A stretch of 64,000 nt of DNA from Oscillospiraceae bacterium (GTDB taxonomy: Bacteria > Bacillota > Clostridia > Oscillospirales > Ruminococcaceae). Under the pieces are notes generated by a model. It was not told the DNA's origin. It did not search any database and worked only from the letters and a program-made list of their open reading frames with translations. Below are positions 40,018 to 47,340 of this stretch, in pieces; position 1 is the stretch's first letter; each line of letters begins with the position of its first letter. A program made the position numbers and the translations under genes. The stretch lies in contig CP107211.1 in NCBI GenBank assembly GCA_025757845.1, positions 1,798,001 to 1,862,000 of the forward strand. The letters run 5' to 3'.

Positions 40018-40116
40018 ACTATAGCAAACCAACTTTTTAATGCGACTGCAACAACGTTGGTTTGCATATCGCAGATATGCTGTTACGGTTACGCTAATTT
40101 CTAGCCTTGCGATAAA
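40018..40116 (+). repeat. Structured repeat C, copy 1
   Basis: GCAAACCAAC ... GTTGGTTTGC is a perfect 10-bp inverted repeat, overlapping GCATATC-GCA-GATATGC, then TAGCCTTGCGATAAA. It matches 40840-40936 over about 98 bp. Confidence 0.8.
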
Positions 40117-40119
40117 AAA

Positions 40120-40152
40120 AGCAGAACCTCCTGCGAAGTTCTGCCTTTTTGT
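40120..40152. terminator. Terminator-like hairpin
   Basis: GCAGAAC/GTTCTGC with a 10-nt loop, flanked by A7 and T5. It ends the minus-strand lipoprotein gene (40205), which reads toward it. Confidence 0.75.
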
Positions 40153-40204
40153 GATGGCATATTTGCTCTGTTTTGTCAAATGATCACAGTTTAAAACGGG
40201 AATC

Positions 40205-40657
40205 TCACTGATAGCCATGACAGACGGTGCTGGAACCAAGCGGGACATCATAGCAATCTCCGTGCCAGGGGTCTTCGGGATAAGTGCACGATAAGCAAAC
40301 GTCACATACACGAAGGTTCAGCGGGCTGACATAATCTTCCCCATAGAGATAGTGGATACACTTCTGTGCACGCATGCTCCCTTTTTGCACTTCAGAACTT
40401 GCAAGTGTTACCTTCAGATCGGTTCCTCCGCAAATAGGGCACTGTGTGGTCTGCGGTGTCAAAGAAAGCTTTTCCAATTCTTCCTGCGGGGTAAGGGAGG
40501 TGTTCTTTTTTACGGATTCCGGTGTTGCCTGGACGGTTTCCGGTGCAGAACTGGCCGGAATCTCTCTGGTTTCTGTCCGACTGCAGCCGCACAGAAGCAA
40601 CATCAGAGAAACAAGCAGGCATATAGCCAGTTGTATGCCTAAGCGAAGTCGTTTCAT
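40205..40657 (-). CDS. Small cysteine-rich lipoprotein
   Basis: 150 residues from ATG 40657 (MKRLRLGIQLAICLLV) behind AAGGAGG. Signal peptide ends LLLCGC (lipobox). After a Ser/Thr/Pro linker comes a compact domain with CPICGG, CIHYLYGEDYV, CDVCLSC and late CYDV/CHGY; the CxxC pairs suggest a zinc- or disulfide-stabilised fold. I do not recognise it. The gene and its flanks are more AT-rich than neighbours and are bracketed by two repeat C copies and two near-identical terminators, which suggests an inserted cassette. Confidence 0.75.
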   Translation of the reverse strand: MKRLRLGIQLAICLLVSLMLLLCGCSRTETREIPASSAPETVQATPESVKKNTSLTPQEELEKLSLTPQTTQCPICGGTDLKVTLASSEVQKGSMRAQKCIHYLYGEDYVSPLNLRVCDVCLSCTYPEDPWHGDCYDVPLGSSTVCHGYQ

Positions 40658-40839
40658 GGTCAAGCCTCCTTTTTTGAATAGAATAAAAATGGTGGTCACC
40701 CTGTACTTAACGTAGCAGAGCTGATCATATCTGTCAATATATTGTTCTACAAATAGTACTTACAACAAATAAGTTCGTAGCTATAACCAAAATGCCAACA
40801 CCGGAATTGGAGAAAATGCCGTGGAAGCCTCTGAAAATT

Positions 40840-40936
40840 TATAGCAAACCAACTTTTTTAATGCAACAGCAACCGCGTTGGTTTGCATATCACAGATATG
40901 CTGTTGCATCTGCGCTTTTTTAGCCTTGCGATAAAG
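40840..40936 (+). repeat. Structured repeat C, copy 2
   Basis: Same order as copy 1: TATAGCAAACCAAC, GTTGGTTTGC, GCATATC-ACA-GATATGC, TAGCCTTGCGATAAA. ATGCAACA and TGTTGCAT can also pair in this copy. Confidence 0.8.
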
Positions 40937-40992
40937 CGCTGTGCGGCCGAGATCGTTCTGTTTGCTCTTCTTTTAAACTAACCGGCACACTT

Positions 40993-41026
40993 CCCCTGTT
41001 TCTTTCGGGAAACGGGGGATTTTTTT
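40993..41026 (+). terminator. Second copy of the nfnAB-type terminator
   Basis: CCCCTGTTTC/GGGAAACGGGG and TTTTTTTGCGC, nearly the same as 39938-39970, but with no gene reading into it on the plus strand. Confidence 0.75.
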
Positions 41027-41040
41027 GCGCTCATCGTCCC

Positions 41041-41150
41041 GGAGCTTGTCGGGGCAAGGCCCCTCCATCTTGCTGGCGCAAGACCGCTCTGTCGCTTAAA
41101 AGCCCCACTGGGGCTTTCATTGCTCCGCTGCACTTCGCAAACGCGAATCT
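41041..41150 (+). repeat. Repeat B, copy 2
   Basis: GGAGCTTGTCGGGG, CCCCTCCATCT, CAAGACCGCTCTG, AAAGCCCCACTGGGGCTTT, then TTCGCAAACGCGAATC. It matches the module nested in repeat A copy 2. Confidence 0.8.
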
Positions 41151-41161
41151 GGGGCGATTCA

Positions 41162-41191
41162 TTTACTTTTGTGATGGTTTTATGATATAAT
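41162..41191 (+). promoter_or_regulatory. Promoter upstream of the 41258 gene
   Basis: TTTACT (41162-41167), 18-nt spacer, TATAAT (41186-41191), 67 nt before the start codon. Confidence 0.65.
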
Positions 41192-41257
41192 AAGTTTAAC
41201 GTTGTAAGGTGCTGCACCGCCTGCGGGCTGCGGCACCGCTTTTGGAGGGAACTGCCC

Positions 41258-41671
41258 ATGCACCCGCTGCTCATTCTGGTACTGGTCTTTGATCTGCTCA
41301 TCGCCGTGTCCTCGGTGCTGAACCTTGTGAACATGATGCGCGTCAACCTGATGGTGGAGGAGCGCAGGGCCGAGGCACTGACCGTGCAGCGGGTACGGGT
41401 GCAGAAGGCCGCCGCCGGGAAGGGCGGCATCCTGGCTTCCTGGTACGGCGTGTACGCCTGCCCGGCCAAGGACGGCACCGGCGAGTTCACCTCTTCAAAT
41501 CCCTATGGCAGCGAGGCCGCCGTGCCCGCTTCCACCACCGTGGTGCCCCTCAAGTCCTCCGGTGTGCTGGAGCAGTGCGACATCGCCGCCCACCTGCGCC
41601 GCCGCCTTGTCCCGCTGTGGATCACGGCGGCCGCATTCTCGGCTCTGCTGGCGGCTTTCGTCCGCCTCTGA
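41258..41671 (+). CDS. Small membrane protein of unknown function
   Basis: 137 residues with two hydrophobic segments, LLILVLVFDLLIAVSSVLNLV at the N-terminus and LWITAAAFSALLAAFV at the C-terminus; between them lies a basic, then mixed domain. GGAGG precedes the ATG. I do not recognise it. It is 120 nt ahead of the DUF969 gene and could be co-transcribed with that operon. Confidence 0.6.
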   Translation: MHPLLILVLVFDLLIAVSSVLNLVNMMRVNLMVEERRAEALTVQRVRVQKAAAGKGGILASWYGVYACPAKDGTGEFTSSNPYGSEAAVPASTTVVPLKSSGVLEQCDIAAHLRRRLVPLWITAAAFSALLAAFVRL

Positions 41672-41791
41672 GCAGGCTCTTCCCCCTTCTCGTCTTTTCG
41701 GCACACGGCTTTTCCCCTGCGGCCCTCTGACCCACAGGCTGCCGGGGCGCGGTACGATGCCGGGAAAATATAAGTATAAAGGAAGGCAATT

Positions 41792-42463
41792 ATGGAACTA
41801 CTAAAACTACTCGGCATTGTCATCGTCATCGCTGGCTTTGCACTGAAGCTGGACTCCATTCTGGTCATTCTGGTGGCAGCCGTTGTGACTGCACTGGTTG
41901 GCGGTCTGGGCCCGGTCACTCTGCTGGAAACGCTGGGCAGCACCTTTGTGGCAAACCGCAGCATGGCCATCTTCATCATCGTGATGCTGGTCACCGGCAC
42001 GCTGGAGCGCAACGGCCTGCGTGAAGCAGCCGCTGCCCTGATCGGCAAGTTCAAGGGTGCCACCTCCGGTCTGGTCATCGGCATCTACGGCGTGATGCGC
42101 TCGGTCTTTGCAGCCTTCAACGTGGGCTTTGGCGGCGTGGCCGGTTTCGTGCGCCCCGTCATCATGCCCATGGCCGAAGGTGCCATTGTGGCACAGGGCT
42201 ATGAGCCCAATGAGGAGCATGTCGAGGAGCTGAAGGGTATGGCTTCCGGCATGGAGAACATCACCTGGTTCTTCGGTCAGGTCCTGTTCGTGGGCGGTTC
42301 CGGCGGCCTGCTGGTGCAGAGCACTTTGGCCGGCCTGGGCATCGAGGTGGAGCTGGCCCAGCTGGCTGCCATCGAGATCCCCGTGTGCATCATTGCCACT
42401 GTGGTCGCCATCGTATTCTATGTGATCAAGGATCGCAAGATGATCCAGAAGTACTATAAGTAA
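41792..42463 (+). CDS. DUF969 family subunit of a putative 5-oxoproline transporter
   Basis: 223 residues, about six membrane segments, starting MELLKLLGIVIVIAGFALKL. GLVIGIYGVMRSVFAAFNVG and GVAGFVRPVIMPMAEG are characteristic of DUF969. DUF969 and DUF979 proteins occur as pairs beside pcp and are thought to import 5-oxoproline (pyroglutamate). AAGGAAGG precedes the ATG. It ends 14 nt before the DUF979 gene. Confidence 0.85.
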   Translation: MELLKLLGIVIVIAGFALKLDSILVILVAAVVTALVGGLGPVTLLETLGSTFVANRSMAIFIIVMLVTGTLERNGLREAAAALIGKFKGATSGLVIGIYGVMRSVFAAFNVGFGGVAGFVRPVIMPMAEGAIVAQGYEPNEEHVEELKGMASGMENITWFFGQVLFVGGSGGLLVQSTLAGLGIEVELAQLAAIEIPVCIIATVVAIVFYVIKDRKMIQKYYK

Positions 42464-42477
42464 GGGAGGACAGAAGA

Positions 42478-43431
42478 ATGAGCTTTTTTATGAGTGCTGA
42501 TTACAGCCTGTCCACCAAGGTGATGGAGATCATCTACTTTATCATCGGCCTGCTGTGCATCTACTGCGGTGTGAAGAACCTGAAGGATAAGGAGAACCCG
42601 GAACCCGTGGGCACCTTTATCTTCTGGGCCGTGCTGGGCGTCGTGCTTGCCCTGGGCCGCTGGCTGCCCTCTCTGGTGAGCGGCATCCTGGTGGTGGTGA
42701 TGTGCATCCCCGCCATCCTCAAGAAGGTCAAGAAGGGCGCTGTCTCTGCTGCCACCAAGGCCGAGACCGAGGCTACCTATGAGAAGATCGGCATGAAGAT
42801 CTTTGTCCCCACCCTGAGCATCGGCATGCTGGCCGTCATCTGCGCCATCACCGGCATGGGCATCGGCCTGTCCGCCCTGAACGGCGTGGCTCTGGGCGTT
42901 CTCGTGGCCATCATCCTGCTGATGATCATGAACCGCGACAACAAGCCCTCCACCTTCCTGAACGATTCCGAGCGCATGCTGTCCACCGTGGGCCCCCTGT
43001 CCATGCTGCCCATGCTGCTGGCCTGCCTTGGCTCCGTCTTCACCGCTGCCGGTGTCGGCGATGTGATCTCTGACCTGGTCAGCCACATCATCCCCGAGGG
43101 CAATGTGAACGCCGGTATCGTGGTGTACGCCATCGGCATGATGCTGTTCACCATGATCATGGGCAACGCCTACGCCGCCATCACCGTGATGACCGTGGGC
43201 ATCGGCTACCCGTTCGTGCTGGCCCACGGCGCAAACCCGGTGGTCATCGGCATGCTGGCTTTGACCTGCGGCTTCTGCGGCACCCTGTGCACCCCCATGG
43301 CTGCAAACTTCAACACCGTGCCCGTGGCACTGCTGGATATGAAGAAGCCCATGGGCGTTATCAAGAATCAGGTTCCTGTCGCCATCATCATGATGGTGGT
43401 CCAGATCGTGATGATGATCCTCCTGAAGTGA
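42478..43431 (+). CDS. DUF979 family subunit of a putative 5-oxoproline transporter
   Basis: 317 residues with about nine membrane segments; GNAYAAITVMTVGIGYPFVL and CGFCGTLCTPMAANFNTVPV are the family blocks. It is always paired with DUF969. GGGAGG precedes the ATG. Function is inferred from the pairing with pcp; the transported compound is not shown by the sequence. Confidence 0.85.
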   Translation: MSFFMSADYSLSTKVMEIIYFIIGLLCIYCGVKNLKDKENPEPVGTFIFWAVLGVVLALGRWLPSLVSGILVVVMCIPAILKKVKKGAVSAATKAETEATYEKIGMKIFVPTLSIGMLAVICAITGMGIGLSALNGVALGVLVAIILLMIMNRDNKPSTFLNDSERMLSTVGPLSMLPMLLACLGSVFTAAGVGDVISDLVSHIIPEGNVNAGIVVYAIGMMLFTMIMGNAYAAITVMTVGIGYPFVLAHGANPVVIGMLALTCGFCGTLCTPMAANFNTVPVALLDMKKPMGVIKNQVPVAIIMMVVQIVMMILLK

Positions 43432-43456
43432 TTTTTTTGTTAGATCGAGTGATTCA

Positions 43457-44452
43457 ATGGAACAAGCAATTCAGCACGGAGCCGATATCATTATTCGCGA
43501 CTGGGTCCGGCTCCGTGCAGGCGAACGCATCTTGATCGTATCCAGCCAGAAGTATGCTGTCGAGGTGGCGGCCATGCAGCAAGCCGCACAGGCGGTGGGC
43601 AGCGTGGCGGATGTGTTGATGCTGGACGACCTGCACGAGCAGGTGGGCCAGTATTTCGATGACCGCGAGGACGCCTTTGACCCCTACAACGCCGTGATCG
43701 GTGCTGCCGAGTATTCCCTCATCACCACACGGGCCGTCAAGCGGGTCATCGCCCGCCGCAACCGTTTTTTGTCGCTGCCGCTGAGCACCAGCAATGGGCA
43801 GTCCCTGTTGAGCTACGACTTCCTGAACATGAGCCTGCCCAAAAGCAGGATCATGGCCAGCATCATCATGGCCTGCTACCAGAACGCCAGACACATCCAT
43901 GTGACCACGGAGCTTGGCACGAACCTGGATTTCAACATCGAGGGGCGTGTGCCCGGCTTCTTCAACGGCTGCTGCCACGACGGCAAGGGCCTTTCCTCTG
44001 CCAGCGTGGAAGTGTATGTGGCACCGGTGGAGAGCGACACCAACGGCACCCTGATCCTGGACGGCTCCATGGGCTATATCGGCATCGTGGACAGCCCCGT
44101 GCGGGTGGAGCTGCGCGGCGGCCGCATCGTGGAGATCGAGGACAATGCCAGCGGCAGGCGGCTCAAGCAGTTTCTGGCCCGCTTCCACGACCCGGAAAAC
44201 ATGGTGGTGGCGGCGGAGTTTGGCATCGGGCTCAACACCCACTCCCGCTGTGCAGGCAACTGCTACATCGAGGACGAATCCACCTATGGCACCTTCCATA
44301 TCGGGTTCGGGCGCAACATTGCGCTGGGCGGTGTGCAGGATGCTTCCGGCCATTACGATCTGGTCACCCACGCTCCCTGCATCTATGTGGACAACCGCAT
44401 GATCATGGATCACGGACAGCTCACCGTTCTGGAGCCGTCCATTTATATCTGA
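43457..44452 (+). CDS. M29-like leucyl aminopeptidase family protein
   Basis: 331 residues. IIRDWVRLRAGERILIVSSQ opens as in M29 (AmpS-like) metallopeptidases. EFGIGLNTHSRCAGNCYIEDES and YGTFHIGFGRNIALGG, then HAPCIYVDNRMIMDHG hold the Glu/His set that would bind two metal ions. Its place between DUF979 and pcp suggests it trims peptides brought in with, or released by, pyroglutamyl hydrolysis. The ribosome site is weak, so coupling to DUF979 (25 nt upstream) is likely. Confidence 0.78.
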   Translation: MEQAIQHGADIIIRDWVRLRAGERILIVSSQKYAVEVAAMQQAAQAVGSVADVLMLDDLHEQVGQYFDDREDAFDPYNAVIGAAEYSLITTRAVKRVIARRNRFLSLPLSTSNGQSLLSYDFLNMSLPKSRIMASIIMACYQNARHIHVTTELGTNLDFNIEGRVPGFFNGCCHDGKGLSSASVEVYVAPVESDTNGTLILDGSMGYIGIVDSPVRVELRGGRIVEIEDNASGRRLKQFLARFHDPENMVVAAEFGIGLNTHSRCAGNCYIEDESTYGTFHIGFGRNIALGGVQDASGHYDLVTHAPCIYVDNRMIMDHGQLTVLEPSIYI

Positions 44453-44470
44453 GAATCGAGGCTTTTTACT

Positions 44471-45115
44471 ATGAAAATTCTGCTCACTGGTTTCGACCCC
44501 TTTGGCGGCGAGGCCGTCAACCCCGCTTTTGAGGCGGTGAAGCTGTTGCCCGACACCATCGCCGGTGCCGAGATCGTCAAGCAGGAAGTGCCCACCGAGT
44601 TCATCCGTGCCGGTGAGGTACTGGAAGCTGCCATTCAGGCAAACCAGCCCGATGTGGTCATCTGCATCGGTCAGGCCGGCGGCCGCTCCGCCATCACCCC
44701 GGAAAAGGTGGCCATCAACCTGATGGACGGCCGCATCGCCGACAACGCCGGTTATCAGCCCATCGACGTGACCATCCAGGAGGACGGCGAGACCGCCTAC
44801 TTCACTTCCCTGCCCGTGAAGGCCATGGTGCAGAGCATCAAGGACGCAGGCATCCCCTCCGCCCTGTCCTACACTGCAGGCTCCTATGTGTGCAACTACC
44901 TGATGTACACCCTGCTGTACCTCATCGACAAGAAGTACCCCAACATCCGGGGCGGCTTCATCCATGTGCCTTACGCCATGGAGCAGGTGGTCAACAAGCC
45001 CCTGGGCACCCCCAGCATGGACCTGCACCAGATCGCCCGCGGCCTGGAGAAGGCCGTGGAGGCCGTTGTGAAGAACGACGCCGACCTGGCTGTGGACATG
45101 GGCACCACCCACTGA
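44471..45115 (+). CDS. pcp: Pyroglutamyl-peptidase I
   Basis: 214 residues, normal length. [36 protein letters not shown] (with catalytic Glu nearby), [17 protein letters not shown] (catalytic Cys) and GGFIHVPY (catalytic His) identify C15 peptidase, which removes N-terminal pyroglutamate from peptides. With DUF969/DUF979 and the M29-like gene it forms a pyroglutamate scavenging operon. Terminator follows. Confidence 0.95.
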   Translation: MKILLTGFDPFGGEAVNPAFEAVKLLPDTIAGAEIVKQEVPTEFIRAGEVLEAAIQANQPDVVICIGQAGGRSAITPEKVAINLMDGRIADNAGYQPIDVTIQEDGETAYFTSLPVKAMVQSIKDAGIPSALSYTAGSYVCNYLMYTLLYLIDKKYPNIRGGFIHVPYAMEQVVNKPLGTPSMDLHQIARGLEKAVEAVVKNDADLAVDMGTTH

Positions 45116-45138
45116 GCACCCCCGCAGAGCCCTTCAAG

Positions 45139-45174
45139 GCACCCGCTGTGCATCCGCATGGCGGGTGCTTTTTT
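45139..45174 (+). terminator. pcp operon terminator
   Basis: GCACCCGC/GCGGGTGC with a 14-nt loop and six T. Confidence 0.9.
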
Positions 45175-45224
45175 GTGGACGCTGGCGCGACAGTTCCCTG
45201 TACGCTTGCGGGAAACCGGAACAG

Positions 45225-45359
45225 AACGATTTAAAATGGCTCCGCGTGCGCTGCGCCATAATTAGAGGAAATATTATTTTTTATTGCAACTCCGGAAAAT
45301 CTGCGGATTTTCCGGAGTTGCCTTTTCACCAGAGGGGTCATGGCGGGGAGTGGCATCTG
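45225..45359 (+). repeat. Structured repeat A, copy 3
   Basis: AACGATTTAAA, hairpin 1 ATGGC/GCCAT, AGAGGAAATATTATTTTTT, hairpin 2 a 16-bp perfect stem GCAACTCCGGAAAATC/GATTTTCCGGAGTTGC capped by TGCG, then CTTTTCACCAGAGGGGTC and GGGGAGTGGCATCTG. It follows pcp in the sense direction. Confidence 0.85.
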
Positions 45360-45457
45360 ATACCGGAATGACATCGCACCGGGAGGGACGTTACGGGATT
45401 CCTTTCCGCAAAACGCGAGTTCTCCTTCTGCGCTTTGGCCACAGGCCAACAGCAGCC

Positions 45458-45593
45458 GATGCCACTTCCCGTAACGACCCTTCCCGTGAAAAAGCAAATC
45501 CGGCGGGGCCGCAGCCCTGCCGGATTTGCAAAATCTAAAATAATTTTTCTGCTATTTATGCCCAGAGCAAAGCGGAGGGCATTCTAAATCGTT
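45458..45593 (-). repeat. Structured repeat A, copy 4
   Basis: On the minus strand AACGATTTAGA, hairpin 1 ATGCCC/GGGCAT, AGCAGAAAAATTATTTTA, hairpin 2 GCAAATCCGG.../...CCGGATTTGC capped by TGCG, then TTTTTCACGGGAAGGGTCGT and ACGGGAAGTGGCATCGG. It lies tail to tail with copy 3. Confidence 0.85.
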
Positions 45594-45609
45594 TGCCTTC
45601 CAGAGAACA

Positions 45610-45741
45610 GGCCACTTTCCTTAACGCCCATCCGTGAAAAAACAATCCCGGAAAATCCGCAGATTTTCCGGGATTGCATATCTTTAAAAATAATTTTCCG
45701 CTGATATTGCCAGAGCAAAGCGGAGGCAATTCCAAATCGTC
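45610..45741 (-). repeat. Structured repeat A, copy 5
   Basis: On the minus strand ACGATTTGGA, hairpin 1 ATTGCC/GGCAAT, AGCGGAAAATTATTTTTA, hairpin 2 GCAATCCCGGAAAATC with GATTTTCCGGGATTGT around TGCG, then TTTTTTCACGG. It begins four nucleotides after the sortase stop codon, in the sense direction. Confidence 0.85.
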
Positions 45742-45745
45742 CTGC

Positions 45746-46417
45746 TTACTCCGTGATCCGCCCTGCCGCGCTGGTCTCCAAGACCGGGTAACCGGTGCGG
45801 GTGCAGCGCACGGCGCAGCGGGCACGGCCGCCGGTGGTGCAGGTGAACAGGGTCAGGTCCCAGGCGTCCTCGTCCGTGGCCGTGATCATCTTGTCGATGT
45901 CGGTGGGCTGGATGGTCTCCACGTTGGTCACCTCATAGCTCCAACGCTGGCCGTCCATGTCGGTAAAGTACACCTCGCTGCCCAGGGCCAGCCACTTGAT
46001 GGGGCTGAAATGCTTGGCGTAGTTGTGGGCGCAGACCACCATGTTGTCGGCGTAGGTGGAGCCGGAGTAGCGGCCCGGGGCCACCTTGAGGCCCGCGTAG
46101 CTCCACTCGCTCATCACGGGCAGTTCCAGCCCGATGGACGGGATGGACAGGTAGCCGATGTAGCCCCAGCCGTCGATGTCGGTGACGGTCATCTCCTGCT
46201 CCGGGTCCAGCTCCGGCTGGACCACCGGCTCTTCGTCCTTCGTCTTGTCCTCCATGGTCTCGGTCAGGGTCTCTTCCAGCTTGCCCAGGGCGTCCTGCGA
46301 AGCCTTGTCGGCGCGGTTGGCGTCCCACTGGTTATAGCCCAGCAGGGCCAGCGCGCCCAGAATGAGCAGGATGCCCACGATCATGCAGGCGCGGCCGATC
46401 TTCTGCTTTGTGTTCAT
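45746..46417 (-). CDS. Sortase
   Basis: 223 residues. One N-terminal membrane helix (ACMIVGILLILGALALLGY) and an extracellular catalytic domain with His131 (VCAHNYAKHFSP), Cys193 in LTLFTCTTGG (TLxTC motif) and Arg204/207. It joins LPxTG-type proteins to the wall or to one another. Its start overlaps the end of the gene upstream by 4 nt (ATGA), and both upstream genes end in sorting signals, so they are its likely substrates. Class cannot be fixed; the operon layout resembles pilus loci. Confidence 0.92.
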   Translation of the reverse strand: MNTKQKIGRACMIVGILLILGALALLGYNQWDANRADKASQDALGKLEETLTETMEDKTKDEEPVVQPELDPEQEMTVTDIDGWGYIGYLSIPSIGLELPVMSEWSYAGLKVAPGRYSGSTYADNMVVCAHNYAKHFSPIKWLALGSEVYFTDMDGQRWSYEVTNVETIQPTDIDKMITATDEDAWDLTLFTCTTGGRARCAVRCTRTGYPVLETSAAGRITE

Positions 46418-47334
46418 GCCAGCGTCTCCTTCCGGTCCAGCACCCAGCCGACGGCAAACAGCAGCACGCCGCTGCAGGCCATGAACGGGATGGGCCAGTT
46501 CAGCTGGCCGCTCTGGGGCAGTGCATTGCCGTCCGGGCGGCCCGGCGCCACCGGGTTATCCGGCGTGCCGGGAGCCACGGGGTTGTCCGGGTTGCCGGGG
46601 TTCACCGGGTTATCCGGCGTACCGGGCGACACCGGGCGGTTGGGGTCGTTGGGATCGACCGGCATGTCCGGGTTGTCCGGCTCATCCGGGGTGCCGGGCT
46701 GGGTGGGCTTGTCCGGCTCCGAGGGCTTCTCCGGCTCGGACGGTTTGCCCGGTTCCGAAGGCGTGCTGGGAGTTTCCGGTTCGGGCGGGGTCACCTCCTG
46801 CGTGGGCGCGCCCACCTTGGGGGTGGCGTCCACGGTGTAGCGCCAGCCGCTTTCGTCCGCCATGGGCAGCGACACCAGGAAGGAATTGATGGCCTCGTAG
46901 CCCTTGGAGTTCTCGGTCTGCACCACGAGGTACAGGCCCAGCGGCAGCGCGTCAAAGGAGACGATGCCCTGCTCGCTGATCTTATGGGTGGTGCCGGCGG
47001 CGCGGGCGGGCAGCTTGGCTTCCAGCCTGGAAGCCAGCGTGCTGTCCGTCAGGTCGCCCAGCGCGATGCCGCAGCCCGTAAAGTCGGCGGTGTACACAAA
47101 GTGCAGGTCGCCGTTGGTGCGGGCCACGTCCGCCACCTTGTACACGGTGAGTGCGCCGCCCCGCAGGGGGACGTCGTTCTGGTGGTCGTACAGGGTCACG
47201 TCCATGCTGCCGGTGCGGCTCAGGTCGATGTTGGCGCTGGCCGCGGGGGCTGCCAGCGCGGGCAGTGCACAGCACACGGCCATGCACAGTGCCAGCAGAA
47301 GAGCGGCAAACCGGTTGTTTTTGTTTTGTTTCAT
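46414..47334 (-). CDS. Sortase-anchored SpaA-like surface protein with Pro-rich stalk
   Basis: 306 residues. Signal peptide (LLLALCMAVCCALPALA), one beta domain of SpaA/Cna-B type (GSMDVTLYDHQN, LTVYKVADVA, LPLGLYLVVQTENS), a stalk of about 110 residues rich in Pro, Glu and Asp with repeated PDNPVxPG units, then LPQSG, a membrane helix and KR-like tail (DRKETLA). LPQSG is a variant of LPxTG. It may be a basal or tip subunit made with the large protein upstream. Overlaps the sortase start. Confidence 0.85.
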   Translation of the reverse strand: MKQNKNNRFAALLLALCMAVCCALPALAAPAASANIDLSRTGSMDVTLYDHQNDVPLRGGALTVYKVADVARTNGDLHFVYTADFTGCGIALGDLTDSTLASRLEAKLPARAAGTTHKISEQGIVSFDALPLGLYLVVQTENSKGYEAINSFLVSLPMADESGWRYTVDATPKVGAPTQEVTPPEPETPSTPSEPGKPSEPEKPSEPDKPTQPGTPDEPDNPDMPVDPNDPNRPVSPGTPDNPVNPGNPDNPVAPGTPDNPVAPGRPDGNALPQSGQLNWPIPFMACSGVLLFAVGWVLDRKETLA

Positions 47335-47340
47335 GGCTGC

